From: Acinetobacter colistiniresistens
Lineage (GTDB): Bacteria > Pseudomonadota > Gammaproteobacteria > Pseudomonadales > Moraxellaceae
Length of the DNA: 64,000 bases
Direction: 5' to 3'
Assembly (NCBI RefSeq): GCF_024582815.1
Contig: NZ_CP102099.1
Span: forward strand, 1,426,001-1,490,000
Part shown: piece by piece, positions 28,573 to 37,321 of the stretch
Layout of the letters: every line of letters starts with the position of its first letter
How positions within the stretch are numbered: the stretch's first letter is position 1
Translations under genes and position numbers: made by a program
Notes under the pieces: model-generated
What the model was told of the DNA's origin: nothing
The model's input: only the letters and a program-made list of their open reading frames with translations
Database searches by the model: none

Positions 28573-29673
28573 ATGCATTTTAAAAATCAAGAAGATTATA
28601 AAGTTTGGGCAGATCAACAGGAAAAAGGCGCAATTGGTGGAGGTATTTTCACTCCCCAAGGTCCAGAAGATTATGTTGGGGCAATCCCTGCCATTCGTGC
28701 CGTCCTTTATTTTAAAGAAGGCTATAGCGATGAAATGCGTGAAGCCATAGTGCAATGCTTTGATGATTATCAAAAAATTGCTAAAAGTCATTTAACATGG
28801 TTATGGCAAGATGAACCACCCAAAGGCGAAAAAGCAACTTCAGCCTATAAAGATACAAAACCATTAACAGATATTTTGAAATCCTACAGCCAAATGAAAG
28901 CATTTAATTTGCTATATACCAGCGGAAAGGAGAAATTTGCGACGGGCGCATGGGAGTGTAATATTAGCGGAAAAAGTAAATGGCAAATAGAAAATGGGAC
29001 ATATCAAAGTACCTTAACTTTTTCGATGCCTGTTGAATGGGTAGAAGAAAACACCAAAGTTTTTATTGAGTTATTTATCAACTGTGCTCGACGCTTAAAA
29101 GCCAGTCATGGTTATGCGGGCTATGCTTGTATTATTTCTCAAATCCGTGATGACAAGAATGAACCGACAGAAGCCTATTTATCTCGTAAATTTTGGGCAA
29201 TGGATATCGGGAATCCATTCCTTGACGCAAGTTATTTGCTTAATGGCATAAAAACAGTCAGTTGGCTCACTGCAATTAACAACGAATGGTTTAATAAAAT
29301 TCGTGAAGAAGAAGCCTTAAATAGTGAGTTACCAATGAGCTGGTTTATTGGGTACGATTATGGGACTGGCATCGTGATTCAAGCAGGCAATCTCCCTTTA
29401 AGTGGTTCTGACGAAGTTGACCCTCTGCCTGCACCTTATGTCTTACTTAATCGTATCCTGAAGCCATTACGAGTCGAAAGGATACAGACGCTGCATAGAG
29501 GCAATTACGATACAGAAGAAATACCTCTGCTTAAAGGTTATCGAGCCGAAGCATGGATGAAACGTTTTGACATTAAAGATGATCAGAAGCTTGAGTATTT
29601 AGGCAAGCTACAATCTGAGCCAAAGCTAAACTCGAAGCATGCATTCTTAGATCGGCGTGTGGATTGGGGGTAG
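28573..29673 (+). CDS. DUF3396 type VI immunity protein, copy 1
   Basis: 366 residues, cytosolic. DUF3396 features: SMPVEWVEE, then HGYAGYACI, FWAMDIGNPF, IKTVSWLTAI, then GIVIQAGNLPLSG and PYVLLNRILKPLR. DUF3396 proteins neutralise T6SS effectors, and this copy directly follows the nuclease gene (stop at 28558). ATG 28573 is preferred to TTG 28552. It shares identical N- and C-terminal blocks with the next two genes but differs in the middle. It most likely protects against the adjacent nuclease. Confidence 0.85.
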   Translation: MHFKNQEDYKVWADQQEKGAIGGGIFTPQGPEDYVGAIPAIRAVLYFKEGYSDEMREAIVQCFDDYQKIAKSHLTWLWQDEPPKGEKATSAYKDTKPLTDILKSYSQMKAFNLLYTSGKEKFATGAWECNISGKSKWQIENGTYQSTLTFSMPVEWVEENTKVFIELFINCARRLKASHGYAGYACIISQIRDDKNEPTEAYLSRKFWAMDIGNPFLDASYLLNGIKTVSWLTAINNEWFNKIREEEALNSELPMSWFIGYDYGTGIVIQAGNLPLSGSDEVDPLPAPYVLLNRILKPLRVERIQTLHRGNYDTEEIPLLKGYRAEAWMKRFDIKDDQKLEYLGKLQSEPKLNSKHAFLDRRVDWG

Positions 29674-29677
29674 GTCT

Positions 29678-30781
29678 TTGCATTTTAAAAATCAAGAAGA
29701 TTATAAAGTTTGGGCTGATCAACAGGAAAAAGGTGCAATTGGTGGAGGTATTTTCACTCCCCAAGGTCCAGAAGATTATGTTGGGGCTATTCCTGCCATT
29801 CGTGCTGTGCTTTATTTTAAAGAAGGCTATAGCGCTGAAATGCGTGAGGCGATTGCACAATGTTTTGATGACTATCAAACCTACGCCAAAGAACATTTGA
29901 CTTGGCTGTGGTTATCAGAACCTCCTAAAGGGGCTGGTTCAGACAGTACTGAGTTCAAAAAGACAAAGCCCATACGTGAGATTTTTAAGTATTATAGCCC
30001 AATGAAAGCACTTAGCTTTCTTTATACCAGCGGCAAAGAAAAATTTGCTACAGGCGCTTGGGAATTTAATATTGGCGGAAAAAGTAAATGGCAAGTGGAA
30101 AATGGGACATACCAGAGTGTTTTAACCTTTTCTATGCCAGTCGAATGGGTTGAAGAGAATACCAAACTATTTATTGAATTATTTATTAACTGCGCGCAAC
30201 GCTTAAAAGCCAATCATGGTTATGCAGGCTATGCCTGTATCATCTCTAAAATTAGATCTGAAAAAAATGAACCTACAGAAGCTTATTTTTCTCGGAAGTT
30301 CTGGGCAATGAATGTTGGTAACCCATTCTTAGATGCTAGTCATTTATTAAATGGTATAAAAACAGTCAGTTGGCTCACTGCAATTAACAACGAATGGTTT
30401 AATAAAATTCGTGAAGAAGAAGCCTTAAATAGTGAGTTACCAATGAGCTGGTTTATTGGATACGATTATGGGACTGGCATCGTGATTCAAGCAGGCAATC
30501 TCGCTTTAAGTGGTTCTGACGAAGTTGACCCTCTGCCTGCACCTTATGTCTTACTCAATCGTATACTGAAGCCATTACGAGCCGAAAGGATACAGACGCT
30601 GCATAGAGGCAATTACGATACAGAAGAAAATCCATTAATTACAGGTTATCGAGCCGAAGCATGGATGAAACGTTTTGACATTAAAGATGATCAGAAGCTT
30701 GAGTATTTTGGCAAGCTACAATCTGAGCCAAAGTTAAACTCTAAACACGCATTCTTGGATCGGCGTGTTGATTGGGGGTAG
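29678..30781 (+). CDS. DUF3396 type VI immunity protein, copy 2
   Basis: 367 residues. Begins with the same HFKNQEDYKVWADQQ block as copy 1, but the homologous start codon is TTG (29678), four bases after the copy 1 TAG and behind a GGGGGTAGG ribosome binding site. A GTG at 29657 would overlap copy 1. The differing stretch covers roughly residues 60-110 and scattered sites to 245 (for example AGSDSTEFKKTKPIREIF). C-terminal third nearly identical to copy 1 in DNA as well as protein. Probably immunity to a related nuclease or a spare copy. Confidence 0.83.
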   Translation: MHFKNQEDYKVWADQQEKGAIGGGIFTPQGPEDYVGAIPAIRAVLYFKEGYSAEMREAIAQCFDDYQTYAKEHLTWLWLSEPPKGAGSDSTEFKKTKPIREIFKYYSPMKALSFLYTSGKEKFATGAWEFNIGGKSKWQVENGTYQSVLTFSMPVEWVEENTKLFIELFINCAQRLKANHGYAGYACIISKIRSEKNEPTEAYFSRKFWAMNVGNPFLDASHLLNGIKTVSWLTAINNEWFNKIREEEALNSELPMSWFIGYDYGTGIVIQAGNLALSGSDEVDPLPAPYVLLNRILKPLRAERIQTLHRGNYDTEENPLITGYRAEAWMKRFDIKDDQKLEYFGKLQSEPKLNSKHAFLDRRVDWG

Positions 30782-30785
30782 GTCT

Positions 30786-31889
30786 TTGCATTTTAAAAAT
30801 CAAGAAGACTATAAAGTTTGGGCTGACCAACAGGAAAAAGGTGCAATTGGTGGAGGTATTTTCACTCCCCAAGGTCCAGAAGATTATGTTGGAGCTATTC
30901 CTGCCATTCGGGCTGTGCTTTATTTTAAAGAAGGCTATAGCACTGAAATGCGTGAAGCGATTGCACAATGCTTTGATGATTACAGTCAAATTGCTAAAGA
31001 ACATCTAACTTGGCTTTGGCAAGACGAGCCACCAAAAGGTGAAAGTGAAAGTATAACCTTTAATAAGGCCAAGCCTATACGTGATAGCTTGATGAAAGCT
31101 TTCTATTTTTTATACACTAGCGGTAAAGAGAAATTTGCGACGGGAGCATGGGAGTTTACTGTTGGTGGAAAAAGTAAATGGCAATCAGAAATGGGGATTC
31201 ATCAGAGCGTTCTAACCTTTTCCATGCCCGTGGAATGGGTTGAAGAAAATAGCAAACTTTTTATTGAATTATTTATTAACTGCGCGCAACGCTTAAAAGC
31301 CAATCATGGTTATGCTGGCTATGCCTGTATTATTTCTCAAATTAGAGAAGATAAAAATGAACCAACTGAAGCCTACTTATCTCGAAAATTTTGGGCAATG
31401 GATGTTGGAGATCCGTTCTTAAGTGCAAAATATCTTATCAGCGGAATAAAAACAGTCAGTTGGCTCACTGCCATTAGCCATGAATGGTTTAATAAAATTC
31501 GAGAACAAGAAGCCTTAAATAGTGAGTTACCAATGAGTTGGTTTATTGGGTACGACTATGGGACTGGCATCGTGATTCAAGCAGGCAATCTCGCTTTAAG
31601 CGGTTCTGACGAAGTTGACCCTCTGCCTGCATCTTATGTCTTACTCAATCGTATCCTTAAGCCATTACGAGTCGAAAGGATACAAGCTATTCATTGGGGA
31701 AATCAAGATACTGAGGAAAACCCTCTAATCAAAGGTTATCGCGCCGAAGCATGGATGAAACGTTTTGACATTAAAGATGATCAGAAGCTTGAGTATTTAG
31801 GCAAGCTACAATCTGAGCCAAAGCTAAACTCGAAACATGCATTCTTAGATCGGCGCATAGACTGGAATAACGCATCTAATCTGCTTTAA
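30786..31889 (+). CDS. DUF3396 type VI immunity protein, copy 3
   Basis: 367 residues, again with a TTG start (30786) behind the repeated GGGGGTAGG junction. The variable middle is the most diverged of the three and slightly shorter (DSLMKAFYFLYTSGKE; EMGIHQSVLTF), and its C-terminus continues past the point where copies 1 and 2 stop (DWNNASNLL instead of DWG). The longer end suggests this copy keeps the ancestral 3' end and the others arose by tandem duplication. A bidirectional terminator follows. Confidence 0.83.
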   Translation: MHFKNQEDYKVWADQQEKGAIGGGIFTPQGPEDYVGAIPAIRAVLYFKEGYSTEMREAIAQCFDDYSQIAKEHLTWLWQDEPPKGESESITFNKAKPIRDSLMKAFYFLYTSGKEKFATGAWEFTVGGKSKWQSEMGIHQSVLTFSMPVEWVEENSKLFIELFINCAQRLKANHGYAGYACIISQIREDKNEPTEAYLSRKFWAMDVGDPFLSAKYLISGIKTVSWLTAISHEWFNKIREQEALNSELPMSWFIGYDYGTGIVIQAGNLALSGSDEVDPLPASYVLLNRILKPLRVERIQAIHWGNQDTEENPLIKGYRAEAWMKRFDIKDDQKLEYLGKLQSEPKLNSKHAFLDRRIDWNNASNLL

Positions 31890-31937
31890 AAAAAATGATG
31901 ACATTATCCTTAATTTTTCTTTTATTCATCCATTAAA

Positions 31938-31962
31938 AAAACCTCCCAGCAAGGGAGGTTTT
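31938..31962. terminator. Bidirectional terminator after the immunity array
   Basis: Ten-base stem (AAAACCTCCC with GGGAGGTTTT) and AGCAA loop between convergent genes. Confidence 0.85.
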
Positions 31963-31980
31963 GGAATCAATCTTTAAAGC

Positions 31981-32565
31981 TTAGATTGATTTGGCAGCAC
32001 CAACGGTTTCGTTTAAATGCTTGCGTACGGTATTGAAAGAGAAGTTCTTTGAATCCATGCGTTTTGGCAAAATATAAGCGCCTTGTTGTTCTTCACCTTT
32101 TGGCGTTTTTACTTTGAAGTTCACCAAAATAAAATCAGGAGAACTATACCATTCGTAAATGTCTTTCCAGCCAATAGTTGCAGTACCTTCTTGTAGGCCC
32201 ATTTTTTGGCGCATTACGATACCATGTGGTTGTACCCCTAAACGTAAGCCTTTGATTTCCTGTACTGGGAATTCAGTCATTTTACGTTTAACGTACCATT
32301 CCAGACCAAAACGTTTGATCAGATAGAACAGTACCACACTGATAATCACGACCCAGCAAATCACGGTTGAGTAGGTTGAATAATATTTAATAAGTCCTGC
32401 AGCAACCAATGAAAGCACAACCAGTGCAATCATAATCATCCATGCTTTGCGGCTGAATTTGTTGGTACTACGCCAAATCATCAGTTGAGCTTGACGTTGT
32501 TCAGCTTCAGAAACTTCATAAGGAACAGGTTGTAGCGTATAAGCGTATAGCGTTTTGGCGGTCAT
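31981..32565 (-). CDS. YcxB-like membrane protein
   Basis: 194 residues. Two membrane segments lie near residues 42-60 (WMIMIALVVLSLVAAGLI) and 66-84, followed by a soluble C-terminal domain (GWKDIYEWYSSPDFILVNF, then AYILPKRMD) like the YcxB-like domain. Function unknown. It is convergent with the immunity array and separated from it by a terminator, so it is not part of that cassette. Confidence 0.75.
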   Translation of the reverse strand: MTAKTLYAYTLQPVPYEVSEAEQRQAQLMIWRSTNKFSRKAWMIMIALVVLSLVAAGLIKYYSTYSTVICWVVIISVVLFYLIKRFGLEWYVKRKMTEFPVQEIKGLRLGVQPHGIVMRQKMGLQEGTATIGWKDIYEWYSSPDFILVNFKVKTPKGEEQQGAYILPKRMDSKNFSFNTVRKHLNETVGAAKSI

Positions 32566-32670
32566 AGTATAAAAAATGAGTATATAACTGGGTTTAGTTT
32601 AACATCTATTGGCATGCAAAGATATTATGCCAATGGCGAATCATGGGAGCGGTTGCAATCTCAACGGCTG

Positions 32671-34845
32671 TTAAAGTGAAGCAAATTCGGTACCCTCTTC
32701 ATTCGGTTCATGGCTCAGGCTCTGTTTTAGCATACTGAGACGCGTTAATACGCTGAGCATCAGTGAAAGTTGCTGTAAAATGATGAGCGATTTTGGATCA
32801 TTATCATTATTGTCACTCAGGCGCTCACGGATGGTTTGCATCAGGTTTTGCGCAGATAGATCAGGAACTTCATCTCTCAGTAGTGCCCCTTGGATATCAT
32901 CCAGAGCCTGATCAAGTAAGGCTAAGACTTCCTGATCTTGAATTTGCTCTCGATGCGCCCCCAATGCGGCGATATAGCTTAAAAAAGTATGGCTGAGACA
33001 TAAAAACTCAAACGCCTGACTTTTTTTATTGATATCGATATTCGGTTCTGTCGCAATGGTTGAGATCAGTGATGCGACTTCTGCATCGGTATTATGTGCG
33101 GTGCGGCGTACCACCCGATAATTTAAAGCATTGTTGCGACCTTGATGATATTGTTCAACCACTTCCGCAAGGTATTTACATTGTGCCTGTAAAGAACGTT
33201 GAATCGAGCGGGGCAGTCTGCGGAATTTCCAGTCTGGCCAGATAAAGCTGACCCCAAACCATGCCAAGGCACAACCAATCACGGTATCAATCAAACGTGG
33301 AAAACCTGCAGCAAAAGCAGAACCATCTAAATTAAAGTTAATGAGGGCAAGGATCGTAATAAAAGCGGTCGCTTGGGCATATTGTTTACTGCGCAATTCA
33401 AGGAACAGTACACCGCTCAGAATCAGCATTACCAACTGTCCTTCGATCGAAGGAATAAAATAGATAATCGCCAGACCGACAATAATCCCGACCAGTGTGC
33501 CGATGATACGAAGGTATAAGCGGCGTTTGGTGGCATTGAAGTTGGGTTGGCAGACAAACAAGGCGGTGAGTAAAATCCAGTAGCCGTAAGCAATATTGGT
33601 GAGCTGAATAAACAGATAGCCAATAAAGAGGACGATGGATAAACGCACGGCATGACGGAATAATACCGATTCAGGCGTGAGATGTTGTTTTACCCGTACC
33701 ATGATGTCATTCCAGCCCTTGAGATCATCATCTTTAAGCTGGCTCTCGGTATGCTCTGCATTAATCTTTTGCAGATTACGTTCAGTCTCCAAGTTTTGTA
33801 ACTGAGCATCAATTGATTTGAGATTTTGATACAGTGCAAACAGGGCATTGATCCGGACTTGATCATATTGACCCTCTTCACGCAGTTTTTCCAGCGATAG
33901 ACGCAAGTTCTCAAAACTGTGTTTAAAGCGTTTGTTATGCGTATAACGGGTACGACTTAAAATCGATTGGGCCAAGTCCTGACAGGCTTTGCCTTGGATG
34001 GACAAAATCCGCTGAAAACGAAATAAAATATCGCTATGTTGAAATACCTTTGCCAGCTTTTGATAATCAATATGGGCTGAGTCAGCGCGTTCATGGATGT
34101 CTTGTGCTACGAAATAATATTGCAGACTACGTCGAGTGTCTTTTTGCCCTCGGTCACCTTTGAGACGTGTTAATAATGACATGCGAAGATCATTAAAGAT
34201 TGCGACTAACTTACCGTTTTCCATGGCGATATCAATCATACTTTGCTGATAGCTGGAAGGGGTCATGTCCACATCAAATAAGTTTGACTTGGCAAACAGG
34301 AAACTCCCCAGAGCCGTGTAGGATGCAGCAAGCTGATCTTGAACTTTTCGGACTGGAAAAAGCAGGAAGCTAATGGTAGAAAGCAAACCATACCATGCAG
34401 CACCCGCGACCAATAAGGCAGGTTGCATATACCATTGTTCAAATAAGTGCACACCCAGCATGGCATAGACCGAAATCACCAGACAGCCATAGGCAATGGT
34501 GGCATAACGACGGCCCAAAGAACCCAATAAAATCCAGCCGATACATGAGGCGATTAAGCCAATGGCAAAAGCGACAGGATAGGGGAATAACAGTTGTACC
34601 GAAGCGGCGGTAATAAAGAAACCAATATAGGTATAGAGCAGATTTTGGATGCGCACTGAAAAGCGATCATCAATATCACTAATCGCGGCGGCAACTACAC
34701 CCAAAGTCAATGGAATGGTGGCCAATTGATAATTTAAAAGATAGGGAACAAAAGCTGTACCCGTAAAGGCGATTAACATGCGCACGTTATACATAAACGT
34801 GGTGTTATAGGTTGCTTGTCTTAAACGTCCGAACCAAGGATTCAA
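32671..34845 (-). CDS. yccS: YccS/YhfK-type FUSC family inner-membrane protein
   Basis: 724 residues, close to E. coli YccS (about 717). Two blocks of membrane segments (about 20-150 and 385-510) flank a cytosolic helical domain, and the second block contains FVCQPNFNATKRRLYLRIIG, characteristic of FUSC transporters. Substrate unknown. The frame stays open to 34983, but that would run into the divergent pump gene; TTG 34845 has AAGGACA just ahead and gives the family's normal length, so I choose it. Confidence 0.85.
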   Translation of the reverse strand: MNPWFGRLRQATYNTTFMYNVRMLIAFTGTAFVPYLLNYQLATIPLTLGVVAAAISDIDDRFSVRIQNLLYTYIGFFITAASVQLLFPYPVAFAIGLIASCIGWILLGSLGRRYATIAYGCLVISVYAMLGVHLFEQWYMQPALLVAGAAWYGLLSTISFLLFPVRKVQDQLAASYTALGSFLFAKSNLFDVDMTPSSYQQSMIDIAMENGKLVAIFNDLRMSLLTRLKGDRGQKDTRRSLQYYFVAQDIHERADSAHIDYQKLAKVFQHSDILFRFQRILSIQGKACQDLAQSILSRTRYTHNKRFKHSFENLRLSLEKLREEGQYDQVRINALFALYQNLKSIDAQLQNLETERNLQKINAEHTESQLKDDDLKGWNDIMVRVKQHLTPESVLFRHAVRLSIVLFIGYLFIQLTNIAYGYWILLTALFVCQPNFNATKRRLYLRIIGTLVGIIVGLAIIYFIPSIEGQLVMLILSGVLFLELRSKQYAQATAFITILALINFNLDGSAFAAGFPRLIDTVIGCALAWFGVSFIWPDWKFRRLPRSIQRSLQAQCKYLAEVVEQYHQGRNNALNYRVVRRTAHNTDAEVASLISTIATEPNIDINKKSQAFEFLCLSHTFLSYIAALGAHREQIQDQEVLALLDQALDDIQGALLRDEVPDLSAQNLMQTIRERLSDNNDNDPKSLIILQQLSLMLSVLTRLSMLKQSLSHEPNEEGTEFASL

Positions 34846-34953
34846 AGTTTGTCCTTTTTGTATTCTGCAATCGATTTTCTCATTCTTATTATGCACAAAT
34901 ATGTTGAGGATGCTAAGCTTAGAATCTAAGTAATAGATGGAAAGTAGAGCATT

Positions 34954-36171
34954 ATGCAGGCAGAGCAACCCCATCAGCGTCAATATTCAACAGCATGGAT
35001 TTTGTTGCTTGCCTTGTTAACCGCATTAGGGCCCTTATCAATTGATATGTACTTACCCGCTTTGCCACAAATGGCAGATGAGTTTGGGGTCAGTACACAA
35101 ATGGTGGCCAATACCTTGCCTGCTTATTTTTTAGGGTTGGCGATTGGACAATTGATCTATGGACCTGTCAGTGACCGCATTGGCCGTAAAAAACCCCTAT
35201 ATTTTGGTTTGGCACTGTATGCAATCGCCAGTCTGGCTTGTGTGTTCGCCACCAATGAATGGGCCTTGATTGCCGCACGTATCTTTCAGGCCGTGGGCGG
35301 CTGTGTGGGCGTGGTCATGGCACGGGCGACCATCCGTGATCGTTTGGACATGCAAGGTTCTGCACAAGCGTTTTCCAGCATGATGATTGTGATGGGGCTG
35401 GCACCAATTCTGGCGCCTATTTTTGGCGCATGGATTTTGAATTTCTTCCCATGGCAGGCGATTTTTATCACCTTGTCGATGATTGGGGTGCTGTGTTGGC
35501 TATGTGTGCATTTCTTCTTTAAAGAATCTCTGCCTGTCGAACGCCGTTTAAAACTTTCGGCTTATCAGGTCACGACGCTTTATGCCGCAATTTTCAAAGA
35601 CGAAAGCTTCCGTGTGCCGATGTTTGCGGGTTGTTTAACGGGAGCAGCCTTATTCTGTTATATCAGCTCGGCTTCTGAAGTGTTTATGGGGCAATATGGC
35701 TTATCCCAACAGCATTTCTCTTATGCCTTTGCGTTAAATGCCGCAGGGATTATGTTGATGTCATCTTTCAATAAACATCTGAATAGCCGAATGGGGATTT
35801 TCCAGCGTTTGCGCTTAGGTGGTTTAATCCAGTGTTTTGGTGCCTTGATTGTACTGAGTGCAGGTTTAATGGCAGATGCGCCCTTGGTCTTGTTAATGTC
35901 TGGTCTATTCTTGGTGGTGTCTGGAATTGGTTTGACGGGGCCAAATGCCATGGCTTTGGCCATGTCTCAGCAAGGTGCGCGTGCAGGCACAGCCAGTGCC
36001 ATTATGGGCAGTATGCAATTTGCCTGTGGTTTGTTGGCAGGATTGATGTTGAACTTCTTGGTCTGGAAAGCATCTTTAAATATGGGCATCATGATGCTGC
36101 TGTTTACCAGCGCTGGCTTTTTCGCGATTTTAAAAGTTGGACAACAGCAACAAAGCAGTCTCTCTACTTAG
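34954..36171 (+). CDS. Bcr/CflA family multidrug efflux MFS transporter
   Basis: 405-residue 12-segment major facilitator. The N-terminal LGPLSIDMYLPALPQMADEF signature defines the Bcr/CflA branch, and GPVSDRIGRKKP is the MFS motif A loop. The family exports drugs such as bicyclomycin and sulfonamides or dipeptides/cysteine by proton antiport; the actual substrate cannot be told. ATG 34954 is 109 bases from the divergent yccS-like start, and the two share a promoter region. Confidence 0.9.
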   Translation: MQAEQPHQRQYSTAWILLLALLTALGPLSIDMYLPALPQMADEFGVSTQMVANTLPAYFLGLAIGQLIYGPVSDRIGRKKPLYFGLALYAIASLACVFATNEWALIAARIFQAVGGCVGVVMARATIRDRLDMQGSAQAFSSMMIVMGLAPILAPIFGAWILNFFPWQAIFITLSMIGVLCWLCVHFFFKESLPVERRLKLSAYQVTTLYAAIFKDESFRVPMFAGCLTGAALFCYISSASEVFMGQYGLSQQHFSYAFALNAAGIMLMSSFNKHLNSRMGIFQRLRLGGLIQCFGALIVLSAGLMADAPLVLLMSGLFLVVSGIGLTGPNAMALAMSQQGARAGTASAIMGSMQFACGLLAGLMLNFLVWKASLNMGIMMLLFTSAGFFAILKVGQQQQSSLST

Positions 36172-36181
36172 AGACACTGCT
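36154..36181. other. Hairpin at convergent gene ends
   Basis: Six- and five-base stems with one C-C mismatch and an ACTT loop span the stop of the pump gene. No good T run follows, so it may be a weak terminator or a transcript-end stabiliser. Confidence 0.35.
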
Positions 36182-36193
36182 TGACCTCCAGAC

Positions 36194-36898
36194 TTAGTCT
36201 AAAAAGACCGTGAAGTTTTCTACCGGTTCGCGAGGGGTAATAAATGTGTTGACGATATGTTCAGGATCAGCATGGCCTAAAGCTACAGCACAGACCAGTT
36301 CCTCATCTTCAGGTGCACCCAGAATATCGAGTACGATAGGATGAAAATGATTCCATGCTGCTTGTGGACAGGTGTCTAAGCCACGGGCTTTAGCGGCGAC
36401 CATGACATTTTGGATCATCATGGCAATATCCATTTTTGAACCGATGCCCATAATCTTGTTGACGGTGAAATACAGGGCAACAGGGGCATCGAACAATTGG
36501 AAATTACGTAATTGCTGCGCCGCCATTTTTTCTTTCTCGCCTTTCTGGATACCCAATAAGCCATATAGTCCCCAACCATTGGCACGACGACGGTCAATGA
36601 AGGGTGAGATCCAGGTTGCAGGATAGTAGGCGAAGGTTTCTTGATATTGGGCTGCCAGTTCGGGTTTTTGCAGGAGTTCAATTTGCGCGCGACAAACACG
36701 GTCAATCATTTCGTTACGTTTTTGCCCGGTCACCACATACACTTTCCACGGCTGCACATTGGTCCCTGAAGGAGCACGACTGGCCACAGCTAAAATATCT
36801 TTGATGGTTTGGGTGTCAACAGGAGTATCTAAAAATGCACGTACCGAATGGCGAGAGGTGATGGCATCATCCACATAGCGGACTTGTTCCGTGTTCAT
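36194..36898 (-). CDS. Nitroreductase family protein
   Basis: 234 residues, FMN-dependent oxidoreductase fold. The N-terminal flavin-binding SRHSVRAFLDTPVD and SRAPSGTNVQPWKVYVV motifs and the late GLDTCPQAAW with VCAVALGHAD are typical of NfsB-like nitroreductases that reduce nitro compounds or quinones with NAD(P)H. ATG 36898 follows AGGAG. The natural substrate is unknown. Confidence 0.92.
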   Translation of the reverse strand: MNTEQVRYVDDAITSRHSVRAFLDTPVDTQTIKDILAVASRAPSGTNVQPWKVYVVTGQKRNEMIDRVCRAQIELLQKPELAAQYQETFAYYPATWISPFIDRRRANGWGLYGLLGIQKGEKEKMAAQQLRNFQLFDAPVALYFTVNKIMGIGSKMDIAMMIQNVMVAAKARGLDTCPQAAWNHFHPIVLDILGAPEDEELVCAVALGHADPEHIVNTFITPREPVENFTVFLD

Positions 36899-37321
36899 AA
36901 AAACTCCTTATCATGTTGGTCTTGTGGTATCTGCAGACTATAAATCAATAAATAAACTTTCGTGATAATTTTCACGGCAAAATTTAACCGAGTATAGAAA
37001 ATAGCCGAGAAAATAAAAGAATTAATGCGGCCTGTTACGCATTTTTGATATTTTGTTTAGTTTGTGTGAAAAAGAAAACTATTAGTAACATAATGAAATC
37101 GAAAAACTATTTTTTCATTGCTGTCAAAATGAGCAAAACTCCTTAAATAAAAAGTACACACAATATCCGAAATTTATGCATAATACGCCCTTTTTAAAAA
37201 ATTGATTAGGCTTTCCTTACTGATAGGGTGAGGGGGATTTTCTATTTCGGGCATATTAAGTTTATCCGGCTATATGCTTATGGAAAATGTTGAAATATAC
37301 ACCAGATACAAGGAGCTTCTC
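36899..37321. other. 423-base intergenic region before the DcaP-like porin
   Basis: AT-rich, no tRNA, no strong hairpin and no convincing promoter pair. It must contain the promoters of the divergent nitroreductase and porin genes. An open frame starting at 37274 just extends the porin upstream and is unlikely to be translated. Confidence 0.5.

Larger units (their letters stand above)
28573..31889 (+). repeat. Tandem triplication of the immunity gene
   Basis: Three units with periods of 1105 and 1108 bases. The junctions at 29661 and 30769 are nearly identical (GATTGGGGGTAGGTCTTTGC). DNA identity is almost complete at the 5' 190 bases and the last 400 bases of each unit and much lower between. 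Confidence 0.9.

Noticed and set aside
28552..31004. Possible short antisense genes on the minus strand in the immunity array (28417-28791, 29573-29896, 30741-31004)
   Set aside because: The three are antisense to the same conserved 5' block, so their similarity follows from the duplication; no ribosome sites.
37274..37321. N-terminal extension of the DcaP-like porin
   Set aside because: It would put 16 residues before a complete signal peptide; AAGGAG is placed for ATG 37322.
36899..37321. Riboswitch or regulatory RNA upstream of the porin
   Set aside because: No stable stems or known riboswitch core could be found in this AT-rich stretch.
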